A DNA stretch of 64,000 bases, taken from the NCBI RefSeq assembly GCF_900107095.1, contig NZ_FNOR01000007.1, positions 1 to 64,000 on the forward strand, read 5' to 3'. Source of the stretch: Collimonas sp. OK242. GTDB lineage: Bacteria > Pseudomonadota > Gammaproteobacteria > Burkholderiales > Burkholderiaceae_D. This document shows positions 8,874 through 16,000 of this stretch, piece by piece. Position 1 is the stretch's first letter, and each line of letters opens with the position of its first letter. Below the pieces are notes generated by a model. It made no database searches. It had not been told where the DNA came from and saw only the letters and a list, made by a program, of their open reading frames with translations. A program made the position numbers and the translations under genes.

Positions 8874-9080
8874 TTAGATCGGAAGTGAAAGGGAATAACT
8901 GTATTTGTGATAGGCCACTTTGAAGGCATCAATCAGCTGCCAAAGCACGCTGTTCGAATCGATCATGCCGACTCCCAATGCGAAGGCAAGCGCGGCGCAG
9001 ACGATGGCATATTCAAGCGATGCCTGGCCCGCTTGCCGGTTCAGGCGAGCGCTACCGGGGTAGATCTGTGGGTTGATCAT
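8874..9080 (-). CDS. Small Flp-type pilin-like protein
   Basis: 68 residues. Residues 15-24 read RQAGQASLEY: Gly18 followed by Q-A-S-L-Glu23-Tyr24, the Flp/TadE prepilin cleavage pattern, then a hydrophobic helix to about residue 38 and a short 30-residue tail. The size is like Flp pilins, so this is a second, probably minor, pilin or pseudopilin. Its ATG overlaps the previous stop by ATGA, so its translation is coupled to the gene upstream. Confidence 0.75.
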   Translation of the reverse strand: MINPQIYPGSARLNRQAGQASLEYAIVCAALAFALGVGMIDSNSVLWQLIDAFKVAYHKYSYSLSLPI

Positions 9081-9868
9081 TTATAGTTCTCCATCTGCGT
9101 AACAATGCTGAGCACGATCGATGTGCTGCCGTTGCCGTCGCGTGCAATCGTGGCGACAGCTTCCTTTCCCTTTCCCTTGAACAGCAAGGTCCTGCCTTGC
9201 GCCGGCCGGGCGCGATTGTGGTTCAGCGTCCTGTCATCGGGCGTCACCTCGCGCTCCAGTGCCTGGCCGTCTTTTTCCATGATGTCTTTGAGCGCATTCG
9301 CGTTCAATGTTTCGCTGTGACCGTTGACGATCACCAGTTGCGTATTCAGCTTGCCGCCGTCCTGGGACGATATCTGGCTGATGATTTTCGACCCGGATGG
9401 CAAGCGATTAAGCCATCGCCCGTTGCTGTCCTGCGTTTTTTCCCGGCTCTGTAACATGGCTTTCACATCGGTTACCGCCGCCAGGCCTTTGCTGCCCTGC
9501 CCGGCCGCTTCAATTTGCACCGTCAGGTAGTAACGTCCTTCGGCCCGCCCCAGAATCTGCTTGTTGCCGAGTGTATTTTCCACCAGCGGCTTGCCCAGGC
9601 TCTGGCGAAACCAATCGAGCAATTCAGCCGGCTTTTTCTGCGATACGAAGCCCTGTATCCGCATTGGCAGGCCGTTGGCCGTGAGCTGCTCGCCGATACC
9701 GAAAGCCGCTGCCGATTTCGGCAGCGCGATGCTGGGCCAGGTATTCTGTGCCGATGCGTAGCCCAAAAAAAACGTGCAGCCGACCCCGATCGCCGCCAGA
9801 CAAGCGGATGCGCGGCGGTACACAGCCGAGACTGCCAGGCTCCGCCGGTAAAAAAATGCCTGGATCAC
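9077..9868 (-). CDS. Tad-operon exported protein of unknown function
   Basis: 263 residues if started at the GTG at 9868, which overlaps the previous stop as GTGA and has GAGAG upstream; an ATG at 9910 would overlap the TadE-like gene by 46 bp. It has an N-terminal signal sequence (about 22-40, cleavage near ASA-QN). Then comes a domain with FGIGEQLTANGLPMRIQGFVSQKKPAELLDWFRQSL, suggestive of a periplasmic protein that reads a small folded unit twice. I do not recognise a named family. The position between two pilin-like genes and tight coupling suggest a role in pilus assembly or quality control. Confidence 0.75.
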   Translation of the reverse strand: MIQAFFYRRSLAVSAVYRRASACLAAIGVGCTFFLGYASAQNTWPSIALPKSAAAFGIGEQLTANGLPMRIQGFVSQKKPAELLDWFRQSLGKPLVENTLGNKQILGRAEGRYYLTVQIEAAGQGSKGLAAVTDVKAMLQSREKTQDSNGRWLNRLPSGSKIISQISSQDGGKLNTQLVIVNGHSETLNANALKDIMEKDGQALEREVTPDDRTLNHNRARPAQGRTLLFKGKGKEAVATIARDGNGSTSIVLSIVTQMENYK

Positions 9869-10698
9869 TGGGATGCTCTCAGACGATCCGGCGGCACCAC
9901 GTCTTGCCAAAAATCCAGCTTGCCCAGTTTGGGGCCTTTGGTAATGCCGCCAGGCAGTTCGATCACCATTACGACCGGGTCGACGACGACCGACAACGGC
10001 GCCAATGCCTTCCCCGGAAAAATTTCAACATTGCTCAGTTTGTCTTGCACGCTGCCCGGATCGCGTCCTGACCAGCCATCGATCAAGAGACTGGTGCTGC
10101 GGCTCATGCGCAGGTTGATCGTGTCAAACGGCTTGTAGAATTTCAGGTCGCCTGGCAAGTTGACCAGTGTCACCGAGACATTGGCGCTATAGATGCCACG
10201 ATTCTGAAGCGAGAGAGGCCCCTTCAGCAAAAATGGCTGGCCATCGCTGGCCGAAGTAAATCCTCCGCTGTGATCGCTATTGTGGTCAGGACCGAAGCTG
10301 ACATTGACGTCGCTGTCGAAATGCTTGATCAATGGCGCATCCTGCGGATCGCGCCAGAACAGGTTTTGATTGGCTTTGAAATCGCCGGCGACGTCATTGG
10401 TCTTAATGGCGGCGTCCGGGTTGCTGAAGAAGCGGCGCCTTACTTCGGCCGCCAGTTGCTCGGGCGGCTTCCAGCTGCTGACGGCGTCGTTGCGCGTCAT
10501 CGCTTCAAAGGCGACGTAACGGCTGGCCATCTGCGTGCTGTGCGCAATGTCCTGATACTTGGCGATCATAGGCATCAACAGGAACAGCGGCAGCAGAGCC
10601 ACCGAGATCACCAGGAATTCGGTCAGGGCCTGGCCTTCCGAACCCGAAAGGGCAGGCGCACGCAGAGCTGGTCTGGCTATGCGCGGCGCGAATTTCAC
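9865..10698 (-). CDS. tadE: TadE-like minor pilin
   Basis: 277 residues. Residues 20-28 (SEGQALTEF) fit the TadE class III site: Gly22^Gln23 with Glu27 at +5, followed by a membrane helix (about 28-47). The long extracytoplasmic part starts with the TadE-like stretch IAKYQDIAHSTQMASRYVAFEAMTRND. Minor pilins of this type are processed by the prepilin peptidase and join or prime the pilus. Both ends overlap neighbours by 4 bp (ATGA/GTGA). Confidence 0.8.
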   Translation of the reverse strand: MKFAPRIARPALRAPALSGSEGQALTEFLVISVALLPLFLLMPMIAKYQDIAHSTQMASRYVAFEAMTRNDAVSSWKPPEQLAAEVRRRFFSNPDAAIKTNDVAGDFKANQNLFWRDPQDAPLIKHFDSDVNVSFGPDHNSDHSGGFTSASDGQPFLLKGPLSLQNRGIYSANVSVTLVNLPGDLKFYKPFDTINLRMSRSTSLLIDGWSGRDPGSVQDKLSNVEIFPGKALAPLSVVVDPVVMVIELPGGITKGPKLGKLDFWQDVVPPDRLRASQ

Positions 10699-11612
10699 GG
10701 CTTGCCTCCCTGCTCCGTGACCTGGAAGCCCGCGGCCAAATGCGGTGCGAACACGTTCTCACCGACGCGCACATCCTGCGCGGCCTGCTTGGCAGTCATG
10801 GAGATGCCTTTGGCGGAGCTGCGCTCCAGCACCAGTTTGGCGGCTGGCGTAAAGCTGCCGCCGCTGGCGACGCACATGGTGTCGCCGAGCAGTCTTTCGG
10901 GGTGGCATGAGATGCCCAGGATATTCTTCGACGGCCCGGATGCAGCGGGCATGGCTGCCTGCATTTGTGCGATGACGCTGGCGGGAATGGCCGGATTGCG
11001 CTTGAGCTGCGCGATCACATCGGCCGGATTTTTTCCCTGCGAGGGCCGGGCGTTGCGGTGCACATCCATCGCACATTGGCCGCGTGCGGTTTTGGCAACC
11101 AGGTCGATCTGGCACAAGCCGGCAGACGACTTCAGGGTAGCGGTGGTCCATAAGCCGCGCGACCTTGAGTGGGATTTGGCTGCCAGGGTCGGGCCATCGA
11201 CTACGCTGCAGTCTTCCGGATTCATTATATAAGTCCAGGCGGCGCTGTACGTGATGGCAAAATTCCTGGTGGCGTAGAAATCTTCGCGGAAGCCGTTCAC
11301 CTGGTCCGGCCATTCGGTCGGCAAGTTGACCGGCTGGTTTGCTGCGCGCTTGGTGGCGGCGCAGCTGGCGACATCGCGCTTAAGCTGCTCCAGGCGTACT
11401 GCATTATCTGGATCGCCTTGCAGGGTGCCCTGCAAGCGTACATAGTGAACCAGCACTTCCTTGCCGCCCTTGCCGCTTTCGTGCGGCATGGGCGCGTTCA
11501 GTATTTCGCGTTCCAGTCCGGTCTCGGCAAACACAGGAACAGACAGCAATGCCGCCGTAAATGCCGTTACGGCGCAAAGAAAGCGGGAGAGATGTGCGGC
11601 AGCTGATTTCAT
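10695..11612 (-). CDS. Tad-operon periplasmic protein of unknown function
   Basis: 305 residues with a clear signal peptide (about 1-29, cleavage near VFA-ET). The mature part has six or more Cys residues (VASCAATKR, PEDCSVVDG, AGLCQIDL, GQCAMDV, ISCHPERL, DTMCVASG), consistent with disulfides in the periplasm. I do not recognise a family. It sits between the TadG-like and TadE-like genes with 4-bp overlaps on both sides, so it is probably made together with them as an assembly factor. Confidence 0.75.
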   Translation of the reverse strand: MKSAAAHLSRFLCAVTAFTAALLSVPVFAETGLEREILNAPMPHESGKGGKEVLVHYVRLQGTLQGDPDNAVRLEQLKRDVASCAATKRAANQPVNLPTEWPDQVNGFREDFYATRNFAITYSAAWTYIMNPEDCSVVDGPTLAAKSHSRSRGLWTTATLKSSAGLCQIDLVAKTARGQCAMDVHRNARPSQGKNPADVIAQLKRNPAIPASVIAQMQAAMPAASGPSKNILGISCHPERLLGDTMCVASGGSFTPAAKLVLERSSAKGISMTAKQAAQDVRVGENVFAPHLAAGFQVTEQGGKP

Positions 11613-13048
11613 GGTGGTAGAACCGTTCCTTGGAGTGATTGGGCAACCGCCTTGATGTCATCCGGCACTTCAATCAGATGCACTTGCCAATAAGGGTTAA
11701 ACAGACTCGCCAGCTCGGTTTTACCGTCGGCGCGAGGCACCGGCCGCGAAAAGAACACCTCTGACGCGGAGACGCTGGCGTAGTACCCCCCGGCGGGCGC
11801 GCCCTGGTAATTGTTCAGATGTGCCGATGGCTTGACCGCCGAACGGGCATCGGAAGTGGCGGTCTGGTCGGACTGGCGCCGGAGCCGGATGGCGAAACGC
11901 ACCTTGGGATCCTGCTTGCTCTTGTCTGCGTTGTCCGGGGTGTAGGCAAGCGCCTTGTCGGACAGCTCGAAAAAGCTGGGCAGGCCGGTATAGTTCCAGT
12001 CGTTGCTGGAAGCCCGCGAAGCCGCTTGCGGATTTTCGCTGCCGCTGGTGACTGTGCCGCCACCCTCGGAGGAATTGCCGTCGTTTGCGCTTTGCTTGCC
12101 ATATCCCAATGCATCCTCATTCGACCGACATTTCCGTCTCCATCCATGTGGACTATTCCGATAGATAGATACGGTATCGAGCGCACGCCATTCGTCGTAA
12201 CCGATGAGCTCCGTGCCTCCTGCACGATTGACATAGTCGAAGTGTGGGAATGGATCGAAGCAGGTTGGTACCAGCGCATCGCTGCGCCAATGACGGGATG
12301 GAACAAAACTGTCCAGATTGGCTGACGCTTTCGTTACCTGGGCAAACCGCTCGCGCTGATCGCCGCTGTAACGCTGCATGATCGGCGAGCCGTCAAACGC
12401 GAAGAAGGTATCGAGCAAGGGTACCGTGTCAACCTGGACTTCGCCGTCATTCAGGTAGTTGGCGTTCGCCACCTGCTGCATCACGTCCTTCCGCGCTACC
12501 GGCAAGGTCGCCAGCATGGTGACCTGCGACGCCTGCAATACCGCTTTGGCGGCGTCCGACGCAAACACCATCGCTTCGGCGGCGGCCTGGACCGCTTCGC
12601 TGACGATTTCCACGGTGCCGATTTCGTTGGCGTAAAACAGGAAATAGCACACCGGGATGTACAAGGTCATGGCCTTGGCAACCGGCTCTGAATAATAAGT
12701 CTCGCATCCCAGCTGGGCTGTGCTCTCAGCGTGGGTCTTGGTGTACTGGGCCCAGGAGGAGAGGCTGACCATTTGTGCAATGGTCACCTCGTTGGCCACC
12801 ATCGCCCGATTAGTGTAGGCGATGTAGTTCAGCGCGCGTGCGTGCATCACCCCGGCGCTGTAGGCAACGGCGTCGGAGGTATTGACGAGCTTGGTTTTCT
12901 CGCGAGAAAGCTGACCAGTGTTAAAAAGGAAGAAAAGCGCGGCCAAGCCAGCTACCAGGACAAAAATCCCGTAGATGAGCGCTTGACCCTGCTGAAATCG
13001 CCTCCCCTTGAACGCTGGCCAGCTTCGGCGGAAGCTGGCGCGTGGCAT
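11609..13048 (-). CDS. TadG-like pilus assembly protein
   Basis: 479 residues. The N-terminus carries a pilin-like helix (QQGQALIYGIFVLVAGLAAL, about 20-42) then TGQLSREKTKLVNTSDAVAYSAGVMHARALN, the pattern of TadG-like proteins (helix followed by loss of Asn/Asp-rich contact and an exposed domain). The Glu expected at +5 of a class III site is Tyr here, so it may stay membrane-anchored and unprocessed. The C-terminal 400 residues are not recognised. It lies 34 bp downstream of flp. Confidence 0.75.
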   Translation of the reverse strand: MPRASFRRSWPAFKGRRFQQGQALIYGIFVLVAGLAALFFLFNTGQLSREKTKLVNTSDAVAYSAGVMHARALNYIAYTNRAMVANEVTIAQMVSLSSWAQYTKTHAESTAQLGCETYYSEPVAKAMTLYIPVCYFLFYANEIGTVEIVSEAVQAAAEAMVFASDAAKAVLQASQVTMLATLPVARKDVMQQVANANYLNDGEVQVDTVPLLDTFFAFDGSPIMQRYSGDQRERFAQVTKASANLDSFVPSRHWRSDALVPTCFDPFPHFDYVNRAGGTELIGYDEWRALDTVSIYRNSPHGWRRKCRSNEDALGYGKQSANDGNSSEGGGTVTSGSENPQAASRASSNDWNYTGLPSFFELSDKALAYTPDNADKSKQDPKVRFAIRLRRQSDQTATSDARSAVKPSAHLNNYQGAPAGGYYASVSASEVFFSRPVPRADGKTELASLFNPYWQVHLIEVPDDIKAVAQSLQGTVLPP

Positions 13049-13082
13049 GGTGCTTGGTACGCTATAGAGTTCTGGCTAAGTC

Positions 13083-13343
13083 TTAGCGAGAATTATCGTT
13101 AGTGTATTTGTTCAAGCCCTTTTTCACGCCTTCGCCCGAAGCCGCGGTAGCCGCGGTTTGGGCCGCCGTAATTGCCGCACCGCCGGATTGACCGGCAACT
13201 TCGTTGGCAATACCTGCAGTCTGGTTACGGATGGTTTGACCGAAGAATTGATAAACAGCAATCGCGGCGACAGCGATCAGCGCAACGATGATGATGTACT
13301 CGGTCATGCCTTGACCGCGCTGTTTGTTTTTGAACATAAACAT
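13083..13343 (-). CDS. flp: Flp major pilin
   Basis: 86 residues. The start at 13343 has GGGGAG 10 bp upstream; longer in-frame starts have no such site. The leader MFMFKNKQRG ends at Gly10, and the mature protein begins QGMTEYIIIVALIAVAAIAV, the classic Flp G^XXXXEY site and helix. The C-terminal 50 residues are Ala/Thr/Gly-rich, longer than in many Flp pilins. It is the first gene of the Tad operon and encodes the main fibre subunit used for surface adhesion. Confidence 0.93.
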   Translation of the reverse strand: MFMFKNKQRGQGMTEYIIIVALIAVAAIAVYQFFGQTIRNQTAGIANEVAGQSGGAAITAAQTAATAASGEGVKKGLNKYTNDNSR

Positions 13344-13457
13344 CTGTGTATTACTCCCCATTTTTACAATAAAAACAATAAGCGCAGGCCCATATCGGTC
13401 ACACGCTTTTTTCAGCACCTTATAGGTGCATTCATTAAAAAATTCCCACAAAGAAAT

Positions 13458-13486
13458 ATGTTGCCCATTTAAAAATATTGCGTCAA
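13458..13486 (-). promoter_or_regulatory. Possible sigma-70 promoter of the Tad operon
   Basis: On the minus strand TTGACG (13486-13481) is followed after 17 bases by CAACAT (13463-13458). The -35 matches well but the -10 matches only 3 of 6 bases, so the call is weak. It would place the start of transcription about 110 bp upstream of flp. Confidence 0.3.
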
Positions 13487-13501
13487 GAAAATTTATTCTT
13501 T

Positions 13502-13530
13502 TTGTTAACATTAGTTGTTAATTGTTAACA
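13502..13530. repeat. Three TTGTTA repeats upstream of flp, two as TTGTTAACA
   Basis: TTGTTA occurs at 13502, 13515 and 13522. The outer two extend to TTGTTAACA (containing the palindrome GTTAAC) exactly 20 bp apart, about two helical turns. It lies just upstream of the possible -35 of the Tad operon, a fitting place for an activator or repressor site. Confidence 0.45.
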
Positions 13531-13679
13531 CAGATTTTTGACAGGTGGCGAGCGCCGGGGGGCCTATGCTGCAGCGCGTACGCCTCACCTGAATTAACGG
13601 CCGCTTCGACTTGTCGACCTGACTGGAGCGGACATCGTCTGCGGACCCATGCGACTTAGTCGATTCAATATCGACGTGC

Positions 13680-13704
13680 ACTGCAAGACCGGTGATCTTG
13701 CAGT
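13680..13704. repeat. Hairpin-forming inverted repeat upstream of the DUF3460 gene
   Basis: ACTGCAAGA (13680-13688) and TCTTGCAGT (13696-13704) are perfect 9-bp arms around a 7-base loop, followed by ATTAAAAA. It lies 67 bp before the DUF3460 start. It could be a weak terminator on the plus strand or a leader structure. Confidence 0.5.
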
Positions 13705-13770
13705 ATTAAAAACTCAGAGGAAACTCGCAGCGCCGTCGGCAGTCCAAAAAGTATCCGGTCTGGAGGCCAT

Positions 13771-13983
13771 ATGTTTACCAAACGAAAAGACTACAGAGTC
13801 GGTCACGATGGCTACGTCTCGGAAATCACCCGGTTCCTGGACGAGTTTCTCGTAGAACATCCGGAGGTGGTCGACGAGCAAAGCCGCGGCTGGCACATAT
13901 TCTGGGATCGTGACGTCGACCTGGGCGAATTGAAAAAGGCCGGAGAGGATAGCGTGCCGACCAAACCTTACTACTACAGCTGA
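13771..13983 (+). CDS. DUF3460 family protein
   Basis: 70 residues. The pattern KRKDYRVGHDGYVSEITRFLDEFLVEHPEV followed by a central Trp/Asp segment (FWDRDVDLGEL) and the end KPYYYS matches DUF3460, a small family found in Burkholderiales. No membrane segment or motif suggests a function. It is preceded by GGAGG 7 bp before the ATG. It stands alone. Confidence 0.75.
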   Translation: MFTKRKDYRVGHDGYVSEITRFLDEFLVEHPEVVDEQSRGWHIFWDRDVDLGELKKAGEDSVPTKPYYYS

Positions 13984-14165
13984 TTGGCTTGACGGCCCCG
14001 ACCAGCAAGCCCGATTTAAGCTTATTTTAATTTGCGGCCGCTAAGATGTATTCCGTCGGCGCCCCAAATTTCTCCATGGCCGCGTCAACTTGCATTGTGC
14101 AATGTCGTATTTTCCCCATCCAGCCAATCTCCCATGACCGGAGAAGCATTTTTGGAGGAAGCACC

Positions 14166-14588
14166 ATGAACAAGCGCTCTCTTTTTACCCTATCTGTATT
14201 GATGGCGGCAAACCTGGCATTTGCTGCCGATGCTACGCAAAGCCGGCTGCAGCCAAGCACCAGCGGCGTCGCCACCTATGTGTCCGGCGGCATCGGGGAA
14301 GACGAATCAACTGCCATACAGCAAGCAGCAAAAAACTACTCCTTGACGCTTGAATTTGTCATCAAGGCCACGCCCAAAGACGAATTTACTTCTGATATAC
14401 AAGTGAAAGTGAGCGACGCCGGCCGCAATACCGTCTTGGATACAGTCTCTAAGGGTCCTTTCTTTCTGGCGCAACTACCGGCCGGGCGTTACCACCTTGA
14501 GGCAATCAAAAGCGGCCAAACCAAGGTTCGCGATGTGACCATCAAGCCGGGATCGCATCAACGCATCATGTTTGAATGGTCCGAGTAG
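14166..14588 (+). CDS. Exported carboxypeptidase-regulatory-like domain protein
   Basis: 140 residues from the ATG at 14166, chosen because TTGGAGGAAG lies just before it and a signal peptide starts there (about 1-19, LAFA-AD). The mature part has a beta-sandwich pattern ending in GRYHLEAIKSGQTKVRDVTI, like the CarboxypepD_reg fold found in many periplasmic proteins. Start of the mature part: a Gly-rich GVATYVSGGIGEDE. Function unknown; it stands alone. Confidence 0.65.
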   Translation: MNKRSLFTLSVLMAANLAFAADATQSRLQPSTSGVATYVSGGIGEDESTAIQQAAKNYSLTLEFVIKATPKDEFTSDIQVKVSDAGRNTVLDTVSKGPFFLAQLPAGRYHLEAIKSGQTKVRDVTIKPGSHQRIMFEWSE

Positions 14589-14900
14589 CAGATCTGCAAC
14601 AGCATCAACAAGATTTGGCAGCCACGATCCGGGAAGGCCGTGCCCATGGAATAGATCGGCTCCGAATCTCTGAATGGCGGTCAGGAAAAACGCATAGCCT
14701 TCATCGACATTTAGTTCGTGACAAATATCAACGCTGGCGTAGTATATAAATGAAAGAAATATTTAAATTCTTCACAAGAAAAATATGTCTCATTTGAAAC
14801 ATGTCTCTCGGAAAAGGAGTTGAAAAATAATATTTTCATTTGCTGGCTTGAAAACTGCTTACTCGATCATTACCTTCTGTCTTAATTACCGGGAGCGCAT
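14589..14900. other. 312-bp intergenic region
   Basis: I see no gene. The second half is distinctly AT-rich (about 14740-14850) and probably holds the promoter of the DUF3567 gene, but I cannot fix -35/-10 sites with confidence. Confidence 0.5.
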
Positions 14901-15158
14901 ATGAACCTGATTTATAACAGTGACCAATACAGCGTCGTCGAATTTGGTGCCGATGAACAACGCGAAGCTTTACGTTTCGGCGGCTACGAAATCGTCGATA
15001 AATCATTCAAGCGTGAGATTTTCATTGCTGGTGCTCTGGCTGAATTTTTCCGTAAAGGGGTCGAGGATTTGATTGCGACCGAGCCGAGCATCGAAGATAT
15101 CGATGCCTTTTTAGGCAATTATGACTCGATGATGAGTCAGCCGGTAACGTTACAGTAA
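14901..15158 (+). CDS. DUF3567 family protein
   Basis: 85 residues. The sequence NLIYNSDQYSVVEF, then GYEIVDKSFKREIFIAG and the end FLGNYDSMMSQPV match DUF3567, a short acidic family of Betaproteobacteria. No membrane segment or catalytic motif is seen. GGGAGCGC precedes the ATG. The role is unknown. Confidence 0.75.
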   Translation: MNLIYNSDQYSVVEFGADEQREALRFGGYEIVDKSFKREIFIAGALAEFFRKGVEDLIATEPSIEDIDAFLGNYDSMMSQPVTLQ

Positions 15159-15278
15159 CCCCCTTTCCGATCCACCTCGTTTCAGTCAACCTGCTGTTGC
15201 CGACGCCGTCGACAGCCATCAGGAAGACTGGGACGGCTTAAGCATTGTTGCCGTAGCTTCGCTTGCGGCGCATCCCCC

Positions 15279-15959
15279 ATGTACGCCAATTCCAGCCCTA
15301 TCCACAGTGCCCAAAGCGGCGTTCATGACCAGCTTGCAGCGACCGTCGCCAAACACGCGGCGCACACTTTTCAAAAACCGGTCAGCGCTTACAACCAGCG
15401 CGCTTTTGACGACAGCATCGCCGCCTGGCGCGCCGCCGGCAGCCTGCCTTTGATTTTGGATGCAGGTTGCGGCGTCGGCTTGTCGACCATGCATCTGGCG
15501 GCGCAGTATCCTGATCATTTCGTGATCGGGGTCGATCAGTCTGCCGACCGGGTCGGCCGCAATACCCTGTGGCCGGGCGCGGCGCCGCTGCCGGACAATT
15601 TCCTGAGGATTCGCGCCGATCTGGTGGATTATTGGCGGCTGCTGCTGGCTGCCCGGATTTTCCCGGCACGGCACTATTTGCTGTATCCGAACCCCTGGCC
15701 GAAGATTGGCCAGCTGAGCCGCCGCTGGCACGGCCATCCGGTGTTTCCGGATATCGTCGCCCTCGGGGGAGTTCTGGAATGCCGCAGCAACTGGCAGATT
15801 TATGTAGAGGAATGCGCCAGCGCCTTGAGCCAGCTCAGCGGCAAGGCGCTTGGCTGCGAAGCGTACCGGCCGACGCTGCCAATCACGCCGTTTGAGAGTA
15901 AGTACCTGGCCTCCGGCCATCATTTGTGGCGTTGCCAGGTACACCTCGGTGCTCCATGA
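15279..15959 (+). CDS. TrmB-like SAM-dependent methyltransferase
   Basis: 226 residues. The SAM motif ILDAGCGVGLST (about 58-70) and a second motif FVIGVDQS are followed by LLYPNPWPK and RRWHGHPVFP, which match the tRNA guanine-N7 methyltransferase (TrmB) signature PDPWPKxxHxKRR only in part (basic residues are thinned). So it is a TrmB relative, perhaps a paralogue with another substrate. Whether a canonical trmB exists elsewhere cannot be seen. It is convergent with kup. Confidence 0.7.
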   Translation: MYANSSPIHSAQSGVHDQLAATVAKHAAHTFQKPVSAYNQRAFDDSIAAWRAAGSLPLILDAGCGVGLSTMHLAAQYPDHFVIGVDQSADRVGRNTLWPGAAPLPDNFLRIRADLVDYWRLLLAARIFPARHYLLYPNPWPKIGQLSRRWHGHPVFPDIVALGGVLECRSNWQIYVEECASALSQLSGKALGCEAYRPTLPITPFESKYLASGHHLWRCQVHLGAP

Positions 15960-15960
15960 A

Positions 15961-15987
15961 CCCCGCAGGCAGGAACCGCTTGCGGGG
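15961..15987. terminator. Hairpin between the TrmB-like gene and kup
   Basis: CCCCGCAGGC (15961-15970) pairs with GCTTGCGGGG (15978-15987), 9 of 10 positions, loop 7. No T-run follows on either strand, so intrinsic termination is uncertain. Confidence 0.4.
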
Positions 15988-16000
15988 TAAGCCAGGCAAC

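Larger units (their letters stand above)
13344..13770. other. 427-bp intergenic region between flp and the DUF3460 gene
   Basis: No gene is supported here. The left part is AT-rich and should hold the Tad operon promoter and its control sites; the right part should hold the promoter of the DUF3460 gene and contains one strong hairpin. Sites are listed separately. Confidence 0.6.

Noticed and set aside
14029-14040. NotI-like GCGGCCGC before the carboxypeptidase-regulatory-like gene
   Set aside because: Single restriction site in natural intergenic DNA; no sign of engineering.
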